Shown piece after piece: positions 9,152 through 19,200 of a stretch of DNA of 64,000 nucleotides. Source of the stretch: Planctomycetaceae bacterium (lineage in GTDB: Bacteria > Planctomycetota > Planctomycetia > Pirellulales > Pirellulaceae); the NCBI GenBank assembly GCA_020638995.1, contig JACKHM010000001.1, positions 3,162,001 through 3,226,000 of the forward strand, written 5' to 3'. The notes under the pieces are model-generated. The model made no database searches. It was not told the DNA's origin and saw nothing but the letters and a program-made list of their open reading frames with translations. Made by a program: the position numbers and the translations under genes. Positions within the stretch are counted from its first letter, which is position 1. Every line of letters begins with the position of its first letter.

Positions 9152-9579
9152 TGCGGTCTCGACCAACGTATCGTCCGGTTTACCATCGTGGCTCGATGTT
9201 TATCGAAACCGCGATTGGAATCGCGCTGACGGTGATCGTGATGATTGCCGTCGCTCAACTCGTTGCGGTGATCGCAAAGCAACGTCGTGACATGGCTAAC
9301 ACGCGAGTGGCAACTCGGGAAGTGGCCAATATGATGGAACTAGCGATCGTTTTGCCGTGGGACGAATTGAATGCCGACGCAATCGCCAAGTCAGAGATCT
9401 CGGATCTTTCGTCCGTCGCGCTCAGCGACCCAGAACTAGCGATCGATATCGTCACACTTGATACTGCCCTGCAAACAAAGCAAATAGAGATCGCCTTGTC
9501 CTGGCGAGATCAGGCAAACCGCCGCGTCGACCCGGTGCGGCTCGTCGCATGGAAACACCAGGCAGCAGTTTCGGAATGA
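9148..9579 (+). CDS. Prepilin-like protein (minor pseudopilin)
   Basis: 143 residues. Type III (prepilin) signal: basic leader, then G15 | S16-M-F-I-E20, where E20 is the conserved Glu at +5 after the predicted prepilin peptidase cut, followed by a hydrophobic helix (about 21-42: TAIGIALTVIVMIAVAQLVAV, given here as the segment). The C-terminal part is short and does not identify the subtype; a GspI/GspJ-like role is possible. The ATG overlaps the stop of the preceding GspF gene, so translation is coupled. The upstream part of the frame mirrors the preceding gene and was excluded. Confidence 0.75.
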   Translation: MMRSRPTYRPVYHRGSMFIETAIGIALTVIVMIAVAQLVAVIAKQRRDMANTRVATREVANMMELAIVLPWDELNADAIAKSEISDLSSVALSDPELAIDIVTLDTALQTKQIEIALSWRDQANRRVDPVRLVAWKHQAAVSE

Positions 9580-9585
9580 TCGGTT

Positions 9586-10131
9586 ATGAAACGGCATAGC
9601 GATTCCACAAACGGAAACTCACTCGGCAGCCGGCCACGCTGCGGCTTTACGCTGATCGAGATGCTGATTGTGATCACCGTTTTCGTGTTCTTATTGGCGT
9701 CGGCAGCGATGGCCATCAGCACGCTGCTTCGTGCTCAGGGCGACTTACAAATGGAACTTATCGAAGCTGCGACGATGTCGCGACTGGCCGCGCAGTTGCG
9801 GTCGGACGCTCATCTCGCAAACTCGGTGGGTGTCGTGACGGAAGGGAGTACTACGACCACTCGTCTGCGTCTACCGGACGCCGAAATCCATTACACAACG
9901 CTTCCACAGCGCATCATTCGGACCGAACACCGTGAAGATGCCGAGGTTCATCGCGAAGTATTCGCTCTCCTCGAAGGCACGACAGCCAACTGGGAAGTTT
10001 CTACGAAGCAACCAACATTCATCACACTGACCATATCGTTTGTTTCACCGAATCTGCGGGAAAGTGTCGCGATGCCGCGCACGCACCGCATCACAACGAG
10101 CGTTGATCTCTACCGCGGAGGTGCGCGATGA
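9586..10131 (+). CDS. Prepilin-like protein with G|FTLIE signal (minor pseudopilin)
   Basis: 181 residues. Leader of 20 residues ending in RPRCG, then F21-T-L-I-E25, a textbook prepilin peptidase site, followed by a hydrophobic helix (about 26-48). The C-terminal globular part (about 60-180), with a beta-rich ending, resembles GspH/GspJ-type minor pseudopilins in size and pattern, but subtype assignment by eye is not safe. It starts 6 bp after the previous stop and overlaps the next gene by 4 bp (ATGA at 10128-10131). Confidence 0.8.
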   Translation: MKRHSDSTNGNSLGSRPRCGFTLIEMLIVITVFVFLLASAAMAISTLLRAQGDLQMELIEAATMSRLAAQLRSDAHLANSVGVVTEGSTTTTRLRLPDAEIHYTTLPQRIIRTEHREDAEVHREVFALLEGTTANWEVSTKQPTFITLTISFVSPNLRESVAMPRTHRITTSVDLYRGGAR

Positions 10132-10532
10132 AACGTACACGAAGGGGTGTGGTGCTCGTTGCTGTACTGGTCGCTTTGCTGGTCGTCATGTTGATCAGTG
10201 CGACCATCGTGCGGGGGCTGGTCGTGCAACATCGGCTCGCGACAGCAGAATCCACCCGCGCGCAAGCATTTTGGTTTGCCGAGTCGGCCGTTCAGCGAGC
10301 GCGCACGCAACTCGAAGCGAATCCAGACTACGAGGGCGAAACTTGGCGAGTCACGATTGCGACTGGTAGCGGTGAGTCCGGAGAAGCCGTAATCCGAATC
10401 AAACCAGTCGCGAACGAATCTAACTGGCGAACAATCGTCGTCGAGGCTCGCTACCCCGACGATCCAGTTGCGGGGAGCTTGGAAGAGCGGTCACTCGTTG
10501 TCCAACTCGATCACCCGGGGGTCGAGTCGTGA
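10128..10532 (+). CDS. GspK/PilX-like pseudopilin, short
   Basis: 134 residues. MKRTRRG followed by a long aliphatic helix (VVLVAVLVALLVVMLI, residues 8-23). There is no Glu at +5 of the mature helix, the property that sets GspK apart from other pseudopilins. The region after the helix (A-E-S-T-R-A-Q-A-F-W-F-A-E-S-A-V-Q-R-A) is the usual GspK/PilX continuation. At 134 residues it is far shorter than typical GspK (about 300), so the large C-terminal domain is missing. It overlaps both neighbours by 4 bp, so it is tightly coupled in the operon. Confidence 0.72.
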   Translation: MKRTRRGVVLVAVLVALLVVMLISATIVRGLVVQHRLATAESTRAQAFWFAESAVQRARTQLEANPDYEGETWRVTIATGSGESGEAVIRIKPVANESNWRTIVVEARYPDDPVAGSLEERSLVVQLDHPGVES

Positions 10533-10867
10533 GCCAACGTGCTGCGCAAGGATTCACACTAACTGAGTTGCTCGTCGTGATCGGCATTTTGGGCGTTCTA
10601 TTCTGGATGCTGCTTCCGGCGGTTCAAGCGGCGAGAGAAGGGGTGCGGCGTGCTAGTTGTGCGAATCGCCTGATCCAAATGACGATCGCCGTACAGAACT
10701 ATGAAGACGCGATCAAGGCCTATTCGCCAGGGACAATCGACGTTCAAGGGCCGATCGTAAACTTGCTGCAGGGCAGTCTTCGGTTCATTCGAGACACGAT
10801 CGATATGCAAGTGTATCAGCGGCTCGGGCACCGAGCCGATGGGCAATTGCTGTCGGAGGAATTTTAG
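10529..10867 (+). CDS. Minimal DUF1559-type pseudopilin, apparent in-frame internal deletion
   Basis: 112 residues; start GTG overlapping the previous stop (10529-10532). Prepilin site G8 | FTLTE13, the DUF1559 hallmark LLPAVQAARE and a conserved Cys (C44). Residues 1-82 align one-to-one with the full-length paralogue at 11025, up to the Q-G at 81-82. The protein then jumps to SLRFIRDTIDMQVYQRLGHR, which matches the last 30 residues of that paralogue (from its residue 295). About 212 central residues, including the HPGG-x-N-x-x-F motif, are absent, and the frame is kept. It may still assemble as a pseudopilin, but the domain that DUF1559 proteins display is gone. Confidence 0.8.
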   Translation: MSQRAAQGFTLTELLVVIGILGVLFWMLLPAVQAAREGVRRASCANRLIQMTIAVQNYEDAIKAYSPGTIDVQGPIVNLLQGSLRFIRDTIDMQVYQRLGHRADGQLLSEEF

Positions 10868-10935
10868 TTATGTCTGTGATGAAATACTTGGGAACAGTGA
10901 TCAATGCTAGTTGTCGCTCATTGGGAGGAGTGTCA

Positions 10936-10965
10936 GGATTAGCGAGGATTAGTGTAGATTAGCGT
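10936..10965 (+). repeat. Three direct 10-bp repeats GGATTAGYGW
   Basis: GGATTAGCGA, GGATTAGTGT and AGATTAGCGT follow each other without gaps (one helical turn per unit), in the 157-bp gap between the minimal and the first full DUF1559 gene, 59 bp before ATG 11025. They could be a binding site, or debris of a dispersed repeat. Confidence 0.5.
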
Positions 10966-11013
10966 TCCAGCCCTTGTTAGAAACGGCAACCTGGCGGCAG
11001 ACATGCCGCGGAC

Positions 11014-11018
11014 GGAGG
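11014..11018 (+). promoter_or_regulatory. Ribosome binding site that sets the start at 11025
   Basis: GGAGG, 6 nt before ATG 11025. It supports this start over longer in-frame extensions and places the prepilin cleavage site at residue 8. Confidence 0.65.
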
Positions 11019-11024
11019 AATGAC

Positions 11025-11999
11025 ATGAACCGACGAATGTTTCGAGGCTTCACGCTCGTCGAGTTGCTAGTCGTCATCGCGATTATCGGAGTCCTCGTGG
11101 CTTTGCTGTTGCCGGCTGTGCAAGCGGCCCGCGAAGCGGCTCGACGAGCGCAGTGTACGAACAACCTCGTACAACTGGCGATCGCCATCCACAACTATGA
11201 GGCGGCGAATCGCGTTTATCCACCGGGAACAATTGAACCAACCGGCCCCATCCGGAACGTGGCACAGGGATATCATCACAATTGGATCGAACAACTGCTG
11301 CCCTACTTGGAGCGAAGCGTGGTCTACGATCACATCGACCGCTCGGTCGGCGTCTACCACCCCAACAACGCGCCCGTCCGAGACTTGAATATCAGCGGCT
11401 TACTCTGTCCATCGTCGTGGTCAGCAAGCGCCGGCTACACCAGTTATGCAGCCGTCCATCATGATGTCGAAGCGCCGATCGATGTTGACAATCATGGCGT
11501 GTTCTTCCTGAACAGTTCCGTCCGTTACTCCGATGTGACCGACGGCGCGTCCCAGACATTGTTCCAAGGTGAAAAGCTAATTCTTGCGGGTGATTTAGGA
11601 TGGATGTCGGGAACAAACGCTACGCTGCGGAATACAGGCACCCCGATCAACGCCGTACATGCCGTAAGACGCAACGTCGGCGGGATGCTGGGGCCACCGA
11701 GCACGCTGGTAGGTGACAATTTCTATGGCGACCAGGGAATCGATTCATTCGAGACCTTACAGGCGAACCCTGCGACTGACACGGCTGGAGCGAATGGCGA
11801 GGAATCAAAGCCAGCGATCGTCAATGGCCGACCCACTGTCGCGACAGCCGTTGGAGGTTTTTCGAGCGACCATCCAGGAGGCGCCAACTTTGCGTTTGGT
11901 GACGGAAACATCCGCTACATCACAGGGACGATCGACATGCAAGTCTTACAGCAGCTCGGGCATCGCTCGGACGGGCAACTGCTCGACGAATCGTACTGA
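11025..11999 (+). CDS. DUF1559 family pseudopilin-like protein
   Basis: 324 residues. Prepilin signal G8 | FTLVE13 with hydrophobic helix, then LLPAVQAAREAARRAQCTNNL, the signature of the DUF1559 family, which is strongly expanded in planctomycetes. The C-terminal third has the other family signature, S-D-H-P-G-G-A-N-F-A-F-G-D-G-N-I-R-Y. The function of the family is not established; the prepilin-like N-terminus and its place directly behind three pseudopilins argue for assembly by the cassette. It starts 157 bp after the previous gene, so it may also have its own promoter; none was identified. The next paralogue starts 28 bp after the stop. Confidence 0.9.
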   Translation: MNRRMFRGFTLVELLVVIAIIGVLVALLLPAVQAAREAARRAQCTNNLVQLAIAIHNYEAANRVYPPGTIEPTGPIRNVAQGYHHNWIEQLLPYLERSVVYDHIDRSVGVYHPNNAPVRDLNISGLLCPSSWSASAGYTSYAAVHHDVEAPIDVDNHGVFFLNSSVRYSDVTDGASQTLFQGEKLILAGDLGWMSGTNATLRNTGTPINAVHAVRRNVGGMLGPPSTLVGDNFYGDQGIDSFETLQANPATDTAGANGEESKPAIVNGRPTVATAVGGFSSDHPGGANFAFGDGNIRYITGTIDMQVLQQLGHRSDGQLLDESY

Positions 12000-12027
12000 G
12001 GACCCAGGCCGATCGGGAACTTGTGAC

Positions 12028-13149
12028 ATGTTTCGAAGGAATCGACCACGACCTGGATATACCTTTGCCGAGATTTTGGTCGTGATCGCCATCATTGGGG
12101 TGCTCGTGGCGTTGCTCTTGCCAGCCGTCCAAGCGGCTCGGGAAGCGGCAAGGCGAATGAACTGTACCAAAAACCTCGAACAACTGATCATTGCTGTCCA
12201 CAACTACGAGATGTTACACCAGGTCTATCCGCCCGGCACCATCAATTCAACCGGCCCGATTTTATCATTGTCGCGAGGATATCATCACAATTGGCTAATT
12301 CAATTGCTTCCGTACTTGGAACAAAAGAACACTCACGCGCACATCAACGATTTGGTGGGTGTCTATCATCCGGACAACATGCCCGTCCGAAAACTTGATA
12401 TCCAGATATTTAGTTGTCCATCCGCGCCGAGATCGGGCCGAGCGTATTCGGACTATGCAGGAGTTCACAACGACATCGAAGCACCAATCGACGTTACAAA
12501 CAGCGGAGTATTCTATCTGAACAGTCGAACCAGCTATTTCGACCTCAAGGACGGTAGTTCTCACACGCTTTTTATTGGTGAGAAAGAGACGTATGCCGGC
12601 GATCTGGGATGGATGTCCGGGACTCGGGCTACGCTCCGCAATACAGGCGTACGAATCAACTCGGCGCCCGGCAATACCTGGCGAGGACGTCGATCATGGA
12701 CGCGACCATCGGGTTATCCGCAGGGCATAGAGTCAGGTGAATATCTTACGGACGAAATGCCGGACGATGAAGAACTTCTCGACATGCTCCTCGGGGAGGA
12801 AGCTTTGCGACCCGCTAATCTCAACGCTTGGACGCCGGAAGATGCAGGTGACCAAATCGATCCCGATGAGTACGGAAGGGGCGCGTATGGTTCGACGAAC
12901 GGCACCTTAGATCAAGCCGAAACTTTGGAGTACAGAGATGTGCAAGAAGCTTCCATCGCATCCACGCTCGCAACCATAAAATCCAAACCGGAGCTTGCTG
13001 TCGGTGGATTTGGGAGCTCCCATCCCGGCGGATCACAATTCGCTGTGGGAGACGGCAGTGTGAGGTTCTGCGCGGAGACGATCGACCCGCTCGTGTATTT
13101 GCAACTTGGCAATCGCGCTGACGGGCGATTAGACGAAAGTGATTGGTAG
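12028..13149 (+). CDS. DUF1559 family pseudopilin-like protein with acidic insert
   Basis: 373 residues. Start ATG 12028; upstream in-frame sequence mirrors the previous gene. Prepilin signal G10 | YTFAE15, then LLPAVQAAREAARRMNCTKNL. The C-terminus has S-S-H-P-G-G-S-Q-F-A-V-G-D-G-S-V-R-F. It is close to the preceding paralogue (shared YPPGTI, GYHHNW, GDLGWMSGTRATLRNTG-type blocks), so the pair is a tandem duplication. It differs by an acidic insert at about residues 231-285 (E/D-rich). It is the last gene of the + strand cluster and faces the giant gene tail to tail. Confidence 0.9.
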   Translation: MFRRNRPRPGYTFAEILVVIAIIGVLVALLLPAVQAAREAARRMNCTKNLEQLIIAVHNYEMLHQVYPPGTINSTGPILSLSRGYHHNWLIQLLPYLEQKNTHAHINDLVGVYHPDNMPVRKLDIQIFSCPSAPRSGRAYSDYAGVHNDIEAPIDVTNSGVFYLNSRTSYFDLKDGSSHTLFIGEKETYAGDLGWMSGTRATLRNTGVRINSAPGNTWRGRRSWTRPSGYPQGIESGEYLTDEMPDDEELLDMLLGEEALRPANLNAWTPEDAGDQIDPDEYGRGAYGSTNGTLDQAETLEYRDVQEASIASTLATIKSKPELAVGGFGSSHPGGSQFAVGDGSVRFCAETIDPLVYLQLGNRADGRLDESDW

Positions 13150-13154
13150 CTGCG

Positions 13155-13186
13155 GCGTGCTTTTGCTATGGGCCAGCAACACACGC
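13155..13186. terminator. Imperfect hairpin between convergent genes
   Basis: Stem halves GCGTG (13155-13159) with TTGCT (13163-13167) pair with AGCAA (13175-13179) and CACGC (13182-13186), with small internal loops. It lies in the 69-bp gap between the stop at 13149 and the stop of the giant gene at 13219. There is no T tract, so a bidirectional terminator is only a possibility. Confidence 0.3.
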
Positions 13187-13218
13187 ATTAGGCATGGAAC
13201 CACGCTCGACCAATTACA

Positions 13219-16200
13219 TTACGCCTCCCAATTTCCAAAGATGTCATCCATCGCGGCATCAAGATCGTTAGACTTTGCGATCTTCTTCTGAGCGTGCAGG
13301 TCGGAGGCGATATCTGCGATTGCATCATCGATCTTCGCTACGACAAACTCCGACGCTGTATTTGGCAAATCGATGACGTCCGGCAGGCGTCGATGCGGCC
13401 TCGACGTTGGATCGAACAGCGACGCCGCGCGCCCAGTCGCACCCGCCAACCAGTTACCGACACGTTGAAAGAGCGTCGACGCAGCTTCCCGCGTCTCACG
13501 CGCCGCGCCTGTCAGCGACGCGGTCGGGATCTCTGACGGAACGGTCACAACCGATGCGATCGCCTCGCCTGCAAGCAACGAGCGGTCAACCGGTGAGTTC
13601 ACCACTGGGGTCACGAATTCAAATGTCGGTCCTTCGCCTTCACCATCAAACGCAATCCCATTCAGATAGTTGATCACGTTGAGCACGTCAACAGGTGCCA
13701 TAATCCCGTCGCCGGTGACATCCAAATACACGTCATTGGAAGGAAGATATTGAGAAGAGCTAGGCAGCATATTCGCTACTTTGCCCGAGCCGTGTTGGTT
13801 CAGAGCGTTGATGATCAACAGCGCGTCCAGCGGTGAAACGGTGCCATCACTGTTGACGTCATACTTGTTCGTCGAGTTCTGATAGCTGATGACGGTAGTC
13901 CCACCACCGGTGTCACCCCCACCAGTGTTTCCGCCACCAGTGTTCCCACCGCCCGTGTTCCCACCACCTGTGCTACCTCCACCGGTATCGCCGCCCCCGA
14001 CAACTGCCGCAACCGGCGGATCAAAGTTACCGAACACCGGCAACTCTGTCTTGTCGCCAAATTCGAAGGAGATATCGTTGCCCAGCGGCGTCGGTGCATA
14101 GGGCTCGAAGATCGCCGAAGGTACGGCCCCCGTTCGATCTGAGATCAAGATGCGGAAATCCGCGGGTTGCGAAGGCGCGGGCTGAGTCGTCGGTGTCGGG
14201 ACTGCGGAGAAGACACCGAAGTCATCGATACCATCTAGATTCCAATCGCCAGCTACGGGACGTTCGGTTTCCCCAGGCAACCCAAAGACAACCGTATCGT
14301 CGCGTTTACCATCGCGATTAACATCGAAGTACCACTTGTTATTGAGAGCATCAAAGATCACCAAGTCATCGGCACCATCGCCGTTGAAGTCGCCGACGAT
14401 GGGACGGAACACTGAGGTTAGATTGACCTCAGTCGGTGGTTCAACTGGACTGGTCGGAAGTTGCTGTCTGGCCGCGATAAAGGCGGGGATCTCGGGGTAT
14501 GTCGACAGATCCAGCACGATCACAGTGTCGGTTCCGTCGAGTTCGTTGTTGCCGCTCGAATCCAAGATCCACCGGACTTCGTAGCTTCTACCCGGACGAG
14601 AACTCCCCGGAAGTGTTCCGCCAACTGTCGATCGGAAAGCGAACAGGCCGATTTCGTCGCCGGAATGAGTTGCGTTGAAATCGCCGGCAACTGGCTTGCC
14701 GGGAACCTGGAACTGAGCCGTAGGCACTGAAACCAAGTCCGCAGCTCCGTCGTGATCAAAGTCGAGCAGGAATCGATACTGGAGATTTGTTTGCCCTGAC
14801 TGTATGGATGGAGCCTGGCCGTAGACTCCGATCTTGTCGAAGCCCGAGGCGTCCATTGTCATCGTGGCGATGTTGAAATTACCAGTAAAGTACTCGTCGG
14901 TACTCGTTCCGATCTGATAGAGGAAGTCGCGGTTCGTGGCATCGTCATTGTCAGAGTCGAAGACGCCATTGCTGTTGGCATCGACTTGAACGGCACCAGC
15001 CGTTGCAGTGCCAATCTCCGGTCGACTATCTACCGTAAAGCGGGCAACGAACGAAGTCCCCGGTATACCATCTCCGCTGGCAAATACTGGAGCTCCCTGC
15101 GGTTCCGCTGCATTCGACTCACCATCCAGCGCGTTGCCCGCAGGATCTTGCAGGGCATCGCTGATGGTCAGCGTAAAGCGATCGTCTGGCAATGGTGCTG
15201 CAAACGTAAGAGTTATCGTGCCTTTCGCGGATTGGCCGTCTGCGGCCGCAACCGGCGTGAATGTGATCGAACTAATCGCGATCGCACCACTATCGTCACC
15301 GACTAGTGAGTAGTGCCCGGCGTTTGCGATCAGTCCCGCGTCAAATGCCGCATAGAGGAAATTCGCGTCAACATTGCTGCGAGCTGCCAAGTCTTCGACG
15401 CTCAGCACCAACGAATTCACCGCAGGCGTCGGACCGTCCATCGGATCTGGATTGAACAGATTGAACGCATTGCCTTGGCTGTTGATATCGACTGCCGTAA
15501 TTTGCGGTCCTTGAGTATCCACGAAGATCGTTAGCTGCTCGGCGGCCGTAACAGTGCCCGCAGGATCTTCGGCGGTCACCAACAAGCGACGGAGGCCGTC
15601 CGTGGTAAAGTGTTGCGGATCGTTCAAGTCGATGGTCGACGTGACATTCCATTGGCTGATCGTGTTTTGGTTCGTGCCATCGGTCGTCACCGTCGTGGTA
15701 CCGATTAGAAGATCGCCAGCATCCACGACCCCGTCACCATTTTGGTCGACGTACACGCGAACGATCGAATCGGCTTCGGCTTGACCAAAGAAGCTCGGCG
15801 TCGTATCGCTCGTAACGCGATCATGGAATGAAGCAACAACTCCGGTTACCCCGGTATCGCCATCGCTTGGTTCGAGCCCGTCACCGTTCACGGTCGGATC
15901 ACCGAACGAGACGCTCGGTGCCGATGTGTCGACAAAGATCTCAAGTGATTGGCTGCGTGGACCAAAGCCGGTCTTCTGTGGCGTCGCGGCATCAATCATC
16001 TGTACGCGAGCTGATAGGAAGTGCGAGCCCTCGGACAAGGGCGTTGTAAACGTAAAGGCATACAACCCATCCGTTCCCGTCGCAGTCGCAAACCCGACAG
16101 GCGTCTGGGGTGCCGTCGCGGACTGACTGGGCGTCGGACCTTCATCAAAAATTGCGATTCGGAAGCCGGCCGTTGCCGTAGTCTGGAACGGAATCGGAAT

Positions 16201-19200
16201 GACTTGATCTACAGGCATCGTCGTTGCGTCGTTGCCGGGAGAATCGTAACGGAACACCCCGTCATCCAAACGCAAGAAGATTGTCGGCATATTCTCAGCC
16301 GTCACATTATCGGTCTGGGACTGACCCGTGTCGCTATTCGCCCCGACCGGCGTGTCCTGCAACTCGAGGTCGAACGGCGTTGGCGGGGCTTCATTGATGG
16401 CCGTTATGGAGTAGTTGTTGACGACGTCGACCGTGCGTCCGGCAACTTGCAAATAGTACGTCTGGCCACCGACGACCGGGATTCGTACGCGTTCATTTTC
16501 TCCGAACGCATCACCGTCTGTGTCCAGTTCACTTGCTCCATCGTTGTCGCCGAATGCACCCGTACCGGCAATCAATGTGCCGTCGATGTCGTAAACTTTA
16601 ATGTCCAAATTGCCGTCACCAGGCAACCCCGGTCGCGTGCCGATCGCGGCGACTTCCTCAAACAACACTTGCAAGTCGAGCGTACCGGTCTGGACCGCTT
16701 CGATACGGTACCAATCGTTGTCGCCCGGGATGTCGAAGCCATCGCCAAAGGGATCAACGACGCCATCGCCAAAGGGATCAACGACGCCCGCCGGGTCGAT
16801 CGTCGGACGGATATTGAGCGTTGCGTTGGCGCCCAGCGGTGTTGCCGTGAAACGATCCTCGTTCGATTCGAGGTCGTCGTGAGTGAAGACGACCAGCCGT
16901 GCAGCATCACCGCTTCCCGCGTTCAGAGCCGCGCCATTCTCGTCGACCAATTGCAGTCGCTCGATGCCGGTGAACTCGTGCTCCAACGGTTCCGCGTTGG
17001 CGGGACCGATAGTCACGCGGCCTTCACTATCAACGTCGCCCTTTCGATACAGCGTGAGATCATCCTCGCCGTCGTCGACGATGATCAGCCGATCGCCGGT
17101 ACCCGTCGCAGGTCCACCATCTACGCTCATGTGCAGGCTCAACCCAGAGGCGTCGAACAAGCCGTCAACGATCTTCAAACGGATCGTGTCCGCGCCACCG
17201 AGCGCGTCGACGTGAGCAGCTTCCACCGTCTTTACTGGAGGACTAACCGTGTTATTGACAGCTAATGTATCGGTGTCGATTACTCCGTCGACAGTATGCT
17301 GCAGTTGGGTATCGCTGGCTTGGAACACGTCGATCACATTGGCAGCCGACGTGCCTTGGATCAGGATCGTATCGAAGCCATCGCCACCGTCGATCGTGTC
17401 GCTGCCGGTCCCACCGACCAACACGTCTTCACCCGCTCCGCCTTCCAACCGATCGTTACCAGCGAGACCAAACAATTGATCATTGCCGTCACCGCCTTGC
17501 AGCAATTGGCTCGATGCATCGCCAGTAAGAACATCGCTGCCCGCGCCGCCTCGCAGATTTCCGAAACCTGTTATTGAATCGTTACCCAAACCGCCGTCGA
17601 TCACCACATCTTCGACATCAAACGAGCCGCTCAAATCCGCAACATCAATCGTGTCGTTGCCACCATTGCCGTTGAAAGTAAACGAATCTTCGTTGGCACT
17701 CGCACCAGAGATGTTGATGTCGTAGACAAGTCCCGCGATGTTGATGACGGCTCCGTCGGTAATCGACACCGTATCTGCGGTCGATCGTCCGTTCACGGTC
17801 ACTTGGTCCGACTCGCCATCGTTTGGCCCCAAGCCTAAGTTGAGAGTTTGGACACCCGTCTGCGTGAGATCATTGACAACAAAAGTATCCGCGCCGCCAA
17901 GATTTGTTACGGCAGTGCCAAAGGCCGTGGAGACATTGAGATCAACCTGTTCGATGCCTGCGGCATCAACGCCTTCCGTAGTCGCTCCTGAACTGCGATC
18001 GAGCTCCAAACGCGAACTCCGTGCGGTCAGTGTGAACGTGTCGGGTACGTTACCACCGGTCAATTGCAACACGTCGACTCCATCCTCTCCTTCGACAACG
18101 TCTTTCCCATCGGCCGGATTCCATACAATCAAGTCGCTGCCTGCTCCACCGAAGATCCGGTCGGCACCCAAACCGCCGAGGATCACGTCGTTGCCATCAC
18201 CGCCGCGGAGCAGGTCGTCCCCAGTCATGCCGAAGAGCTGATCGTTGCCTGCACCGCCATCAATGGTGTCGCTGCCCGCACTGCCTCGCAACACATCGTC
18301 ACCCAGGCCGCCCAGAATCGTGTAAGTCCCGCTGCTGCCGTTCACATTAACATTGTCGTTGCCCTCGCCTGCATCGACGACCTTCGGCAACGTATTTGTC
18401 AACTGGTCGAACGTGACAGTGTCGGCACCGCCAAACGTGAGCACATCAATTCGATCGAGGCCACTGCCGACGGTAACGCTGCCTCCGTTCATGGTGATAG
18501 CCGTCGCCGAGTCGCTGACCGTGTTCGCGTTCTCGTCACCGCGAATCTCTAATACGTCGAAGCCGGCGCTGCCGCCGCTGACCGTAAATGCCGAATCGGT
18601 CAGGCCGCTGTACGTCACCAGCACGCCGACCGAAGTGAATTGTCCGGCACCAGGCCCCGTCGGAGTGACTTGAATCAGGTCGTTGGTGCTGGTACCAGCC
18701 GCATTCAGCGTCTCGTTGCCATTGCCGATCGCCGTGACTCGCATCAGGCCGCTCGTCGCGCCCACTTCGTTAATCGCAATCGTATCCGCGCCTCCGTCCT
18801 CGTGGATCGTCAAGCTTTCCACGCCCGGAATCACTATCGAACCACCGACTACACCCGTAATTGTGCTCGTTGCCAAGTCGAGCGTCGTGCTGACGCTCAT
18901 GCGACCGGTAACCGTCACGGTATCACCTGCCAAATCGCTGGTACCGCCTTCGATCCGGATACCATCGGCGAACAAGGTGCTCGCTGCCACGGTGACGGCA
19001 TCGTTGCCCGACAGCAACTGTAGCGTAAGTGCGGACAAGTCGGCGGCATTCGCCGGAATATGTCCCGTGCGTTGGACGACCCCGGTTCCACTGACGCTAA
19101 AGACATCGTCACCGCTGCCACCGGCATAGATCAATCGATCGTTGTCGGTTGCGTCAGCGTCATTCAGCTCTAAGCTGGCTGCTGCTCCCAAGCTGACATA

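Noticed and set aside
11713..12027. N-terminal extension of the last DUF1559 gene
   Set aside because: It overlaps the preceding DUF1559 gene in another frame; a prepilin leader of nine residues before G10 fits the start at 12028.
5618..13149. A complete type II secretion system
   Set aside because: No GspE, GspD, GspC, GspL, GspM or prepilin peptidase is found; only platform and pilin-like parts are present.
13889..14101. A Pro-rich + strand frame (PPPV repeats)
   Set aside because: It is the complement of the Gly-rich TGGG linker of the giant protein.
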